NCBI GenBank assembly: GCA_037447605.1
Contig: CM074805.1
Coordinates: 3,193,140-3,257,139, forward strand
DNA from: Zygnema circumcarinatum
Taxonomy: Eukaryota; Streptophyta; Zygnematophyceae; Zygnematales; Zygnemataceae
Direction: 5' to 3'
Length of the DNA stretch: 64,000 nucleotides
Shown: positions 1 through 12,700 of the stretch, in pieces
Layout of the letters: each line of letters opens with the position of its first letter
Position numbering within the stretch: position 1 is the first letter of the stretch
Notes under the pieces: generated by a model
The model's input: the letters and a program-made list of their open reading frames with translations, nothing else
The model's database searches: none
Told to the model about the DNA's origin: nothing
Position numbers and translations under genes: made by a program

Positions 1-1447
1 CAGGGACTCGTCAAAAAGTTTGGGTCTCACTTCGGATCGGGCAAACATTTGATTTTTCCTTTTGGAGTCTTCGACCACGTTCGCTTTGCCGGCTACCTGC
101 CATTTCTTGGGCGCAAGACCCAGTGAACCTTTTTTTAACCTCCCGAGAATGGCCCGCCCATGTCAGCTTCAAGAGGATCTGAATTGAATTGAATCTGAGG
201 TGATTCTTAAAGAAAGGAAAAAGTGGAGAGCGAGTAATCAAGGTGTTTGTTAGGTACGAGCGTCGGTTCAGTTCGAGCGGAAAGCGCGAGAGTGCATATG
301 GCTGAGATGTCAAATTCATGATTGGCATCGACGCTGCATGCCAACAAGTTGTGGAGTTTTTGCTCAACTTGTTATTGCTTGAGCATTGCAGAGGTTTCAT
401 ACTTTCTTCCCATTCCGGACAACAGAATCAGTACACGAGTCCAGCTGCGGTCTCCTACCTTCCTCACCAGAAAGTTATCCAGTGGATAGTTCAAAGAAAG
501 TTATCCAGTGGATAGTTCAGCGACATAGCTTGAATTTCCTAACGTCCTATTGTCAGCCCAAGAGGTCTCAGTAAGGTTAAACTGTTTCTTTGAAACCACG
601 ACTTCAGAACTCTAATGTCTATTTGCGATCGATCAGGAATGTTTGGTGAAAACCAGCTCCTCACAAAAATCGCAACCTCTAGGTAGAAAAAGTCTACTCC
701 AAGCTCACCACACAATTTCCTGCTTCATTGTCAGGCCAGTCATGCGGACCTGTGTGGTCTTGGTGGCATTCCGCAAAATCTGCACCTGCCACACAACGAA
801 GCAGGTGTGTCAGTCCTATAAAGGCTAGATCTGAGACTACACGACGCACAAGGAACCGACAGGAAAAACGCAGAAAGAGGCTTTTGAGAGCGCTTGAATG
901 GAAGGTTCAATGAGAAAATGGCAGCGTGATCTTGTCCTGCAAGTGGTCGATGGTGCTGAATTTCCGAGGGAATAAGGAATGGTGTTAGCTTGTATCAATA
1001 AGAGCTTGGGGCACTATCTAAAAGCTTGACCTACAGTTTGTCAAAGACCAGGAGAACAAACGACTAGAAGACCGCTAGGCCTTTAGACCAAGTCGGCCCA
1101 CCTGCCATTAACGATGCGATTCCATATGCAAGAGACAGCAAGCTCACCTTAGAAATGCTTCCGAAGATACTGCGGCTGAGGTGACTCCCGAAATGTCGTC
1201 TGATGGCTAGCGCGCAATAACTTTCGGCGTTGTATGATAAAGACCCAGCAATTGTACGCTAAGAAACGCAGGTCCAGTCTGAGGGAAATGTGCCTCCTTC
1301 AGCATATGTTGCATTGGGACGTATGATGGATTTTGCATCCCATAAGCGGGTTGCTAGCTTGCTGAGAGTTGTGAAAGCATCTACTAGAAATTAGTAGCCC
1401 AAAAACAAATAAGATTGGTTCTCCACAGGGTCCCTGCTTCTTGACTG
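1..1447. other. Gene-poor left flank
   Basis: I see no supportable gene here. A 129-codon open frame on the minus strand (11-400) has no recognisable domain, no splice context and ordinary composition. A short tandem repeat lies at about 468-519. The right edge is the 3' flank of the minus-strand gene ending at 1448. Confidence 0.4.
468..519. repeat. 26-bp unit, two tandem copies
   Basis: A unit beginning GAAAGTTATCCAGTGGATAG occurs twice head to tail with a period of 26 bp. The two copies are almost identical. It lies in non-coding sequence and no function is implied. Confidence 0.8.
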
Positions 1448-3274
1448 CTAGGCATCAAACCCAGAATAGACCCCTGAATCTCGCAGCAGCCGCTTCTCCT
1501 CTTCAACGTAACTCTTGCCACGACTAGCCTGCCCCAAATCCCTTTTTCGTTTTTCTTTTTGAGAAAAAGATATTAGTTTCCTCTCTGCAGCTGCATCCAT
1601 TCTTTGCTTCTTCACGGCTTCTCTCTCCCTAATGGCTTCCGCTGCTACCTGAAATAGAAACATCACTTGGCAACGGAGTTATAATTCATGAATAAGTGCA
1701 ATTCTAAACTGCAAAGGACTCATCCAGTAGATGCTGCAGTAGAAACATTCCAAAATAGTCTTGACTACCAACCATATGTAACCAAAATCATCCTGACTCG
1801 CACTAATCTTCTCCATTTCCAAATCAAAATTGAAAGAACCATAGAAACCTGTAATATATAATTTTGTCGTATCCATCCCACTATTATTGTTAACATTGAA
1901 GGACTGGCAGAGGGATTTGACGCTAAAAAATAGTTTCAAATTGTATTCAAAACCCAATGCAAACGAACACTGCATCACTTACAACTACAGAATGACAAGC
2001 AAGAAAATGGAAGCCCTCACTATGAAAAAACTGAACCCTTTAATTGATGCACCACTTCTAACACTTAACTTGGCTATGCTATACCCATGTGACTGGACAG
2101 CATCGTGTTACCAAACTTAACGAACGGCACTCGGTCGAGGGAACATGGTTACATGCTTAAAAAATGTTCAACAGACGCTACTTGCCGCTACTTAATCAAC
2201 CGTTCTGACCATCGCATGAGACTGTTGGTACTGATGACTAAGCTGGGGTGACAAAGAGCCACCCAAATCCATCTGTGCATTGCCCTCCAGTTGCATACAA
2301 ATGACTTTTATGACGGACACAAATTTTGGACACTTTCAGGAAAAGGGAAAACAAAGAGTTCAATTTCTTTGTCCCAAAAAACGGAGATCAATCGATATCA
2401 ATCAATCGATCAAGACAGACTACAATTATCCTTGTAAGCGCATCTCTTAAATGAAAACCAGTATGCACTGTTACTGGTGCAACTTTCGATCGCACCCTCC
2501 CATGTGTCGCTGCAGAAAAATAGCCGAGCCCCAAAATACAGAGTCGTATAGGCGCACAAGGGAGATGAGAAATACTTCTCAAACTTATAGAACTCCTATA
2601 TACACACGAAAGCAAACGCATAGTTGAGGTTTACCTCTATACTCCCCTCGTTTGCAATGTGGCGCAGCTTTTCCCTCTCCGCAAAGGACTCCTCTTGTTC
2701 CTCCTCCGGGCCTTTACGCTTTCCTTGACTCCAATCCCACGACTGCTCCGATTCAGTTGTTTTTGGAGGAGGCACATAAAGTATGGAGGGGCCGCCTCGG
2801 TAGCCATGCTTGCTCAAAGCCTCATAGTCGAGTACCTGCTTTCTCGACACGACCTTCATATCAACTTCAGCCTCCTCTGACGTCTCATCTGCAGTGCCAA
2901 GAGATCGGATGTAAATAAAGGATACAAATATCGCCTTACATATGTTTTTGAAAATTTTAAAAACAGCCCTGGAAAAGAGAAACCATGCGTGTTCTTGAAC
3001 AGAAACCAGATCGAAGCAGCATGTAACAAAAACACTGTTGTGCCAAAGCTCAACAAAGACCTATTCGTTGAGCCAGCCAGCTTCTTTCTCCAGTGCCTCC
3101 TTCAGAACATCATGTTTAGCAGGAAGTCAACCAGTCCATATTCATACCAGAATGCCCAGCGCCTTCGCCGCTTTTGCAAACTCCTTTCTCCTCTTCCTCT
3201 TGATCTCTTCCTTCCTCATCTGAATCATCTTCCAGCCCCGCCAAGGGATCCATCGCCTTCCATGGCTGAGCCAT
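1448..3274 (-). CDS. Small charged conserved-looking protein, three exons, function unknown
   Basis: Model: complement of 1448..1648, 2635..2888 and 3148..3274, 193 codons plus stop. All junctions are GT-AG and the phases close without internal stops. The N-terminus (MAQPWKAMDPLAG) is followed by an acidic stretch (EDDSDEEG). A middle segment contains GGPSILYVPPPK, and the C-terminal third is rich in Lys, Arg and Glu, with RGKSYVEEEKRLLR and a final SGVYSGFDA. There is no signal peptide or membrane segment. The composition suggests a nuclear or RNA-associated protein with helical charged regions, but this is inference and I do not recognise a named family. The start at 3274 was chosen because it opens the only frame that splices in phase to both later exons. 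It is transcribed divergently from TRA1, with 509 bp between the two start codons. Confidence 0.7.
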
Positions 3275-3783
3275 TCCTCCACTCCAGGCAGCAATGAGAC
3301 CCTCCCTCGCCTTCTCTCCCCCAAGGGAATTTCTTTCCGCTCGTCCGAGGCAGATCAGAGATCAACAGGTACAGTATCTCCAAACGTATGTGGACCCACG
3401 GGCCCACTCGTTCCCGATCCACCATCGATTATCTGTAGACGAACAATCTACGGTGTAATGGGGTGGAATCTGGCCTCAGCGAGTCTATCAACCGTCCGAT
3501 TCAAAAGTTGAACCAACGCAATGGGGCAGGTGACTGGCGGGTAACAGTTGCACGCCAGCCAATGGCGAAAGTGTAAAGGTTGATCTTTGACCCCGTTGCG
3601 TGCGTGCTTAACGTTGCAAGCACCCGCTCGTCGGAGGGCGGGAGCCATGGCTGCCCAGTGAAGTGACTTTTTTAAACGCTGAGGAAGGAGAAAGGAGTGG
3701 GGAAGGAAAGGAGGGAAGGTTGCAAGTTTGAGGGGGAGAGGGGGGGGGGGGAGGGGGGGAGAATTTTTTGAACTTCTGCAGCC
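3275..3783. promoter_or_regulatory. Divergent promoter region between the small charged-protein gene and TRA1
   Basis: The 509 bp between two oppositely oriented start codons must hold both 5' untranslated regions and both promoters if the two gene models are right. It contains a CCAAT motif near 3560 and a long G-rich run at about 3731-3771 immediately upstream of the TRA1 start. No TATA box stands out. The regulatory role is inferred from position only. Confidence 0.5.
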
Positions 3784-6700
3784 ATGATTCCTATCAGCAA
3801 CTTCGAGCAGCATGGAAAGAAGGTTTTGGACCCTGAAACAAGTGCGCTCTCACTTTCCTCAATCTCCTTTTCTATCCCCCGCTTGAATAATGCAGGAATC
3901 ATTTGGTGTTTTGTTCAGGTTTTTATGATCATTGAAGAATATCATGACTTGTATAAGTTCAAAAAAATCGTGAGGAACATACCTTACAGCTACGTTTTAG
4001 AGAATATGGGGATGGTTTTTTATCAATAGGCCCTATACCAGCACAATTTAAGCTGAAAGCATTTATTCCATTGTTTTGAGTGAACACAAAACGGAACATG
4101 GGCTGTTCGCTGGCAATAAACCGAAACATTCAGCTAAAGTTAGCGACTTGATAATAATGTTTGCGTTTTAAAGATCCCTGTTACATCTAAAAGTGGCCAA
4201 AGGCAGGGATAAAGGTTTTGGCTTGATTACTCAAGTCCACGTATAGGTAGCACTGAACCAGAGGTTGTTTTGAAACCAAAAACAACCTCTGGTTCAGAAA
4301 CTTAACACGTTGATAAGGGAACTTAAACTCTCACTTCGTTACTCTCTTTTTCTCTTTCATGAGCCCAGTGATAGTCTTCTTTGGGGAGCAATTGTAAGGA
4401 TGGAATCTCATCATTTCCAGCTGGCACAGAATTGAATCACGGCCAAAAAAATGCGTTAATACTTCAATGTGCAAGCTGAAAACCGTACTGTTATCAATAT
4501 GATGTACGTTAATGCACATTTTACGAAGTCTACATTGTAAATTTATTGTGGTCATTCATGTTGCGTCGGGAAAGGCTTTTGTCGCAGAGAGTTTCAATAC
4601 TGCTTTACGTGGGAATTGCTGAGAAGCATTGTCCTACTGACAACTCTTAAGGCTTACAGGGTTGCCTTGCTTGAACTGCCATAGCTGATTAAACCAATTG
4701 ATCTGGCACTTAAACTTTAGGCCAGCAGGGACCTCATCTTGAAGATAACCCATTTGGCTTTCAGAGAGGTAGCACATATTTTGCAGAAGTTAAAAGGCAT
4801 TTAATTCCATATTTTTGTCTATAAGCTTGAGGCGTCCTTGGTGAGTTCTACTTTTGGAAGTTCTTGACGTTTGTACACCTTTCATCCCTGTCATTCGAAA
4901 TAGTTTGTTGATGAGTGTCAGTTTATGAATCTCAAGTTAAGTACAATAGTTTATACCAATGAAAGCAAGGTTTCTTCAGGAAATGTCACAAAAAAGTTCT
5001 GTTTGGGAAGTGGACGGCGACTGTTTGGTCTGTTATCACCATGTAGCGACCGTGACGAGTGATTTGGCAACTTTTAAGTCATAGCGAATGACATTTTCGG
5101 CTTTGCTTTATCCTCAGTTGTCAAGGTCATTAGCACGTGACCAACACACCTCGAACAATCACTCCCTTGTCCTTATCCTGGCAGTCAGAGGCTGAGCATT
5201 TGGTGGAAAGGCTGCTATGTACATTTTACCCAGTTGTTTGCCTGAAAAACCCATGGAAGTAACATAGAGAAGCATTCTGAACAACGGAACAAACCTCCAG
5301 CGATTTTTTAAGGAAACTCTGTGAAATGTCTTAGCTTTTGACTGCTGTGGTCTCTATCAATGTTCTTTGTTCTGTGGATACAATTTTTTCTTACCTTTAG
5401 TCATTCGCACTAAATGCTAGTCTTATTTATTGTATTTTGCAGCAACCGCTCAGCGGCTACAACTGGCAACAGAAGTGCGTGACAGCATCGAAATTGCACA
5501 CACTTCAGAATATCCCAACTTTCTCAAACACTATTTTGACGTGTTCTACGCAGTGCTCATGAAGCTCACAGTGCCGCAGGTGAGACTGACTTTAAACGGT
5601 ATTCATCAGCTGTGTTTTTATCCTTCATTTGATTAAACTCTTTTCTTGCACAAAATGATGCGATGCCGTTAGTGACCTTTTTGGAATGCTGCTTTGGATA
5701 CAGCCAGTAGGCAGTGTTTGAGACACCGCTGCTACTTTGGTCGAAGGATATTATGAATTGGAATCCACCTCACTTCTCGTCTGATAAGCGTCCTCTCTTG
5801 CTTGGTCGAATCGAGAAGCTATGTTATTGGTTGTACGTCTCATTGACCATGTCTTTTCTGATTTTTTTCTTCCTGCAGGACACAGATGATGTAGAAAATA
5901 AACTGCGGTTCACAGTCCTAGAAATCCTTAACAGACTGCCCCATAATGAAGTATTGCGTCCATATGTGCCGCGACTGCTGAAGCTGGCCATGCACGTCCT
6001 TGCAATCGACAATGAGGAGAATGCCATTGTGACTTTGCGGATGATGTTTGATTTGCACAAAACGTTTCGGCCCAGTCTTGAAACAGAAGTGCAGCCATTC
6101 CTTGACTTTGTCCGTCAGGTGAGATGAATCTGATACCCTGCTAGGGAGGCTGCAGTTTCACATCCTCATGGTTTGCTATTGGCTCTTTCATATAGGGGCG
6201 AGGCCAAACTGCAAAGGTCAATAGTTTCCTTTTAGCATTTAGTTTATCTTCAAGCTTATCAATCAAAGTGGAATGTCTGTCTTAAATTCTATTCAAATAT
6301 TTGGACCCTGAGTTGCTTGTCTCTGTCAACTGTCAGTATCAACATTTCAATCTAAGTCGTTTAGCCAGCATGTGCAGGCATTTTCACCAGCAACAGCACG
6401 ATATTCCTCTGACAGATCCTTGCACTCTTTGTGGGGTTTTCACCAGATATACCAAGGATTCAAGGCCACCGTGAGCTATTTCTTTGACGAGAACGCAAAT
6501 GGCGGAATGGATGCACAGGCGCAGCTTGCAGCACAGCTAGGGCCACAGCAGGGAGGCAGCAGTCTGGCATTCTTGGGCCAGAGACTGCCCGGCAGTGGTG
6601 GGCCTATCCCTGGCCAGCTCAATCCCAGCACGCGATCGTTCAAAGTTGTGACCGAGTGCCCGCTCATCATCATGTACCTTTTCCAGCTCTACCAGCGCCT

Positions 6701-9700
6701 GGTGGCCCCCAATATTCCTGCCATCCTTCCTCTCATGTTACAAGCAATTTCTTTGCCGGGCCCTCAGAACGTGCCAAGCCATTTGAAGCAAGCTCTGGCT
6801 GACTTTAGGGGGGCGCAAGTGAAGGTGAGCTTACGAGTGCAGATGCAGTGGGTGGTTCTTCGCACAGATATGAAGAGATGGAGAACAGTCTTTTCTCAGA
6901 ATTTGCTTTGGAGACTCGAATGCTGGACAAGATTTGGATTGCACATAAGGAAGGACTCAGAAAACTTGAACTACAGGCATAGTTCTATAAATCAGTAATC
7001 TGATGTCACAAAATTATCTATATGTTGTATGATGTGTGAGCAGACGGTGTCGTTTCTCACTTACCTCCTGAAGACTTATGCCGACTTCATTCGGCAACAT
7101 GAAGAAAGTATCGCCAAGAGCATCGTTAATCTACTCGTCACCTGTCCTGATATGGTCTCAATCCGCAGGGTATGTGTGTTATTCGTTATTTTCCTAGAGC
7201 ATCATGAATAAATTGAGAACTATCTCAGGTACATGTCCATAGATTATCAAACCTGTAGGCCAGGGCAAGTGAAGTTATATCTGGTTCACATGTTTTGGGC
7301 TATCTTGTCACGGCAGGAATACTCCCTTTTTTTCTCGAGACTTTGACTTTTTTTTAGGAAACTCGCGTAACCTGTCCCTCATTTCTCTTCTTGCCCCTCG
7401 TTATCCTTGTCCCAACATGCTTGCTCACCTTGGCTCAGGGCTGACGCTGACGCTAACGCTGTGGGAATTTAAGTGAAGCATGTATTGAAACTACATGTTA
7501 AACTTAGCACTGATGGAATGATAGCGTAGTAAGGAGGAGATGCCTAATTGATGTGTAAGACAGAAGGCAAGCATTGGAAGCCGGTAGCTTTAAGCTATAG
7601 GTAATCTACTTTGTGCTAAGTCGCACTAGGTAGTTTGTGTACGTTGAGAATAATTCGATGGGACAGTGGTAAGGTACTTGCGAGGTTTTATTCGACTCTG
7701 CAATACTTGTGCAGCTGCTGCATCATCCTTGCAGATTTCACCGATGCTTGGATAACCAGAATAGTCCCACACACGTGTCACTTTCTAATGAAGCACGGTT
7801 GTTGGTCTACAGGAATTACTGGTTGCGACAAGACATGTTCTAGCCACTGATTTCAAGCATGGATTCTATTCGCAAATAGACACGCTGCTCGATGAGAGGT
7901 GTGTGAAGTCTATGCAAACTCTGCCTACCTTATCGTTCTGTACTATATTCCTTTTTTAATAAAGCAATTTACTGTGTTTTCTACTGTGGGAGTTTGTGTG
8001 GCTTTTGTCGGTAAACGGGGAGAATTCAATATCTGATTTATTGGCCTGGTTTGTTTTGAGATAGAAGTAAGTCCGTAATTGTCTAGTAGCTCGTCTGTAT
8101 GCTAATTGGTTGGCAGTTGGATCTGGCCCTCTAAGCTGAGTGAAGTTTTAAGCGAATGTGATGTGATCGATGCACTCTTTACTGATGAGAACAGCAGTTC
8201 TTATCTATCGCGAAGGGCTGTGAGGGTAACCTACAAGGAACGAACGTCCCGTTAGAAAGCATATCCTAGGCCTGGCTTGGTTTCAATTGAGCGGTTTAAG
8301 TGGTATGGAAAGTATTGGTTTTCCTGAATACCAGGACTTTTGGGGCCCAGGAATGCAGACAATGTGAGGTTGCTTATGTATGTTCCCTCGAGCTATCCGT
8401 ACACTCTCTGACTTGTAAGCAGGGCATGATGGCGCAGAGTGTTGGTGGGGTCTGGGCGGGCCTGCTACGAGTCCGTACGGCCGCTCGCGTACAGCCTGCT
8501 GGCGGAGCTCGTCCATCTCGTGCGGGCGGAGCTCAGCCTCCCACAGGTGCCCTTCTCTCTCTTGCATCACCCCACTTTTAAAGGGGCCTTCAAATTTGCT
8601 TCAAATTGGCTGAACTGAAACCATTACTGCTGGGAGTGTTATTGTTCGTTTGTTGCGCCTGATCTCCAAGTGCGTATTTCAAAGCCATGTTTGGTGATAA
8701 GACTGTCAGTTGTAAGTGCTGCTGGTACATGCTGATAGACTTGTATCAGCACACAAGTTGAATCTCTGCTTAAGCTCAGGTGAAAGCTTCACATGGTCGC
8801 TCCTATTTATGTGTCAAGATGTACACAAATGAACTCTTACGCACTAACACAAGAGCAGTGTTTCCTTTAATGAAGCCAAGTCTAGACTTTTGCAGTCACT
8901 GCCTACTTACAGTCAAGGATGTATGCGCTTTTTGACTCCCTCTATTGGTGGTGAAATCTGTTTGGCCCTGGCAACATATCTAAATCCATTGTTACCAACT
9001 TCAACCCTTCTCTAACTTCACTCCTTAACATGGGGTTGCGTACAGCTTTCCAGAATTGTTTACATGTTCTCCCGCAACGTTCATGATGCTTCCCTTCCCA
9101 TGAGTGTGCAAACAACTTGCGTGCGGCTCATGCTCAATTTGGTGAGCTTCAATTGTCCGGCAGTTTAGAAAGCACTAGGAAAAAGGTCAAATAATTTGCA
9201 CCGACACTTGTTGCGCTGTTGTCAATCTTGCTGTAATCTAATCTATCATGGTTCATCTTTGGGAATCGAAGCCTCTGCTTCAAATTTGAACTTCCATAAG
9301 TCGACTGTTTTTGAAGAGTTTTTTTTATAACCAGAACATATTTTGACTAGGAGTATTGAACAAGGCTGGGCTTAAAAGCCTATCGTTTTACTGTTATATG
9401 GTTCTGGACTGCTCTATAAAAACGACTATGAGACAAGGCTAATTCCTTGGTTCTGAACCCAGTTCATCATGAAATGTTCATTCGACACACAGCCATGTCG
9501 ATCGGGTAGCGTCAGACCCTGGGCATCTTGTAATAAGAGAGTCTAATTGTGTTATGATTATGTAGAATGTGGAATCGGAGTCACACTGACAAGCAGCCTA
9601 CCTGTTCCTATTTCCCAATTCAGCTAAGGAAGGGGTCCACTAGCCGCTTTGTGTAGGTGGAGACCATATTCGCGAAGCGGCTCGGAGACCAGCTGGCGAG

Positions 9701-12700
9701 GGAAGAAGGCCGAGCGCTGCTCGTATGTTCTCTACCCCGAATGTATCTTATATATCATATGTATCTTCTGAGTCTGTAAAACAGGTTACTTTAGCTTTTG
9801 AAATTGTTTGTGGTCAAAAAATAGTGAAAACTGAATTTTCACAGTTACGTTCGTCACGAGTAAATAAATGGGTTTCGCTTCGCGCGAAGACAAAACAGCC
9901 AACTTACTTAGTTCGCACTTGTTTAAGAGCAGAAAGTATGTACAATTTGATTGACAAACTTGTAACACTTTTATGTTTTCATGATTTTGCTATACAAATT
10001 CAGGCCAATGCCATTCAACTCACAATCAAGCCAATTTTGTTACGCCTTTTCCCGGAAATACAGAATCACTTTGAGTTATTTGAAAACGCTCAAAGTGTTC
10101 AAATAATTTTGGTCACTTCTGCTCAAACTGAACAGGAGACTCGTCTATTGTGGACAGGTTTATATCAAAAGGAAGTCAAACAATATGTCTAATTTAGTTC
10201 TAAGAGACCATATGCGTCGATTACTTATGGCAAAATACGAGCTTCAACGTACACAGTATAAAGCTATTTGTGAGGATCGAAATCTTCCCAATACAGTACG
10301 CTATGAATATCGTGTGAAATTGTCTCAATTACCCAGAAATAGTTCAAAAACACGAATAAGAANNNNNNNNNNAGCGCATAGTGCAGAGTGCATAGCGCCT
10401 GTCGCGAGCAAGCTCGCTAGGTTTTCCTGCGCTCGGTGAAACAAGCTACCGAAGGTCGCGCCACTCGCGAGCCAGCTCGCTCGGTTTTACCCTACGGTCG
10501 CCTGCTCCCTTCGGTCGCCCTTAGGTTGCTTGCTCTGCACTCTGCGCTACCTTCGGTAGCCTGTGACTTCGTCACGGCGCTACTTTCAGTAGCTTGTTCC
10601 ACTGCGCTCGTGTCGCTCGCTGCGCTCGCTCGGTTTTACCCTACGGTCGCCTGCTCCGCCCTTCGGTCGCCTGTTCGCTTCGCTCACTGCGCTCGCTTTG
10701 CTCGCTTGCCTACGGCCCTTTGGTCGCCCTACGGTCGCCTGTTCGCTCGCTTTCACTGCGCTCGACTTGCTCGCTGCGCTCGCTCGGTTTTACTGCGCTC
10801 GACTCGCGAGCAAGCTCGCTCGGTTTTACCCTACGGTCGCCTGTGACTTCGTCACCCTTCGGTCGCCTGTGACTTCGTCACCCTTTGGTCATCCTATCAG
10901 TCGGCTGTGACTTTGTCACCGTTCGTTCGGTTGTGTCACTGCGCTCCAATTGGTCGCCTGCCTACGTCCCATTAGTCGTATGTGATTTCTTTTTGGTCAC
11001 GCTCATGTGTTTGCTTTGGTGACCCAGTCAGTCGCCAGGTTCTTTTGTCACTCGTGACAAAGCCACTAGCGACCTAGGTCGTAAGGAAGCAACCGGCTCC
11101 ATTAGGTTAACTTCAACTTGTTTGAAAAGAGTACCGTTTTACTAAATCAACCAAACTCGTGGATCTTAGTCACTAAGCGTCAGCACTTTTCGTGCTACAG
11201 GTGAAAGTAAGAAGCATTGAATACAAACACTCAATCTATGTTAAGTTTAAATAGACTTCGTTTTCATTACGAACACGTATTACGTCAAGATTTGTTATGT
11301 AAATACAATTATGCTAATATTTTCCAAATTCCGCAACTAAGCAAAATGCTAATAGTGGCACAAGTATCTTCTGAGTCTGTAAAACAGGTTACTTTAGCTT
11401 TTGAAATTGTTTGTGGGGCACGGAATGGGACTGTGAAGCCTTTTGCTTTGCCTTTTTCTAACAACTGTAGCTCGCGATTACCTCTTGCGTTTTTTGTTTT
11501 TTGGCTTTTTTTTTATATCATGTACGGGTTGTAGACCATAATAGAATGTTCATCATCCGTGAGGACTGACTAGAGTTAGAAGCAGGAATGGCTTTTCTCT
11601 TGATAACTTGAAGTGATGCCAATGGTGGAGTCGTGCGGATGCCTGTTGGTGGAGCAGGGGAAAATTCTGGATGCTTTTGTGACCAAATTTAGCAGTCTCA
11701 AGAAGATTGTGCCCATGGTAAGTTCCCTGTTCGTCTGTCCAATTCATTTGCTTTCCTAGCTTTATTCGCTCCCTTTTGAAGCTCTTGGTCAGGTAGAGCA
11801 GGGTAAGAAGATTCGAACATGCTCTTTTTGTCTAGAAAGTCTATGCAGTTAATATTTTTATATACGAAGTGGAAGTGGATCAGGATTGACTATTTTTGCC
11901 CGCATTTCAAGCTTTCCAATTCAGTCTTGTCCTCTGGCCGAGCCTACAGCTTTCCTGTACGATTTCAAGAGATCCTGCTTGGACAGCTCTACGTTGGTTT
12001 AGAAATTGAGAATGCTGCCAAGTTCATGATTATGTTTGCCAGAACCAATACTTCTCCATTTGTGTCCATACAGCAGTTGAAAGGTGGTGATTAGTTTTCC
12101 TACCTATGATTGAACAAGAGAAATTTTGATTTTTGCCCTGGTCCAGTTATTGACGGAAGGGGACGAAGGCGAGTCTCGGCCTAGTCTGCGTTCTCGCCTG
12201 GAATCACCCGTGCAGGTCAGCTTTCAGTTTCTGCAGATACTGGGGCATATGCACTGCTTTAATCAAGGAAACTTTGAGCCAAGTATGCATTCTGTTCATA
12301 GAACCTGATGTTGATGTTCACTGGGTATTCAATCTTGAGAATCCGCAGAGCATAGAGCGATCTGCATGCCGAGGACTTAAGCAAGCTTATGGATATCTTA
12401 AGCTCACATTCTGAACCTGCTGCCTTTCATATTGTTTGCATTGAGTACAGTCCTCTCCGCTCGCTGACAGAATTGGTTGTTGACGGTGGGGACGTATGCA
12501 TAATCTTTCTTCCACTTGTTTCTGATTGCCCGGGCTATTTTTTTCCTCTCATAGTTGCGATCGTCCGCAAGTGCAGAACCATAGTGGAAGTCTGACGATG
12601 AGTGATGTTGCCATTGTCTGAGCCGTAATCAGGCTGCGTTAAGTTTGCAACCACCAGTGGAACATGCCAAAGAGGTCAGCGACTGCAAGCAGCTCGTGAA

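Larger units (their letters stand above)
9761..11416 (+). mobile_element. Mitochondrial-type DNA inserted in TRA1 intron 9 (NUMT or assembly chimera)
   Basis: Between TRA1 exons 9 (ends 9722) and 10 (starts 11658) lies AT-rich DNA coding for most of mitochondrial ribosomal protein L5 and the start of S14. A 10-N gap, a GC-rich repeat field and then the beginning of rpl5 follow. The first 53 bp (9761-9813) are repeated exactly at the end (11364-11416). The segment therefore reads like a circle cut inside rpl5, with its ends overlapping and most of its content hidden in the gap. The open frames are undamaged, which fits a very recent transfer or a misassembly. The flanking TRA1 exons splice in phase across it. 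Confidence 0.85.

Noticed and set aside
10373-10910. Open frames of 70-136 codons right of the first gap
   Set aside because: They are repetitive Ser/Leu/Arg translations of the GC-rich repeat and occur in several phases at once.
9761-11416. Reading the 53-bp direct repeat as a transposon target-site duplication
   Set aside because: The repeated sequence is coding rpl5 and not nuclear intron DNA, so it belongs to the insert and not to the target.
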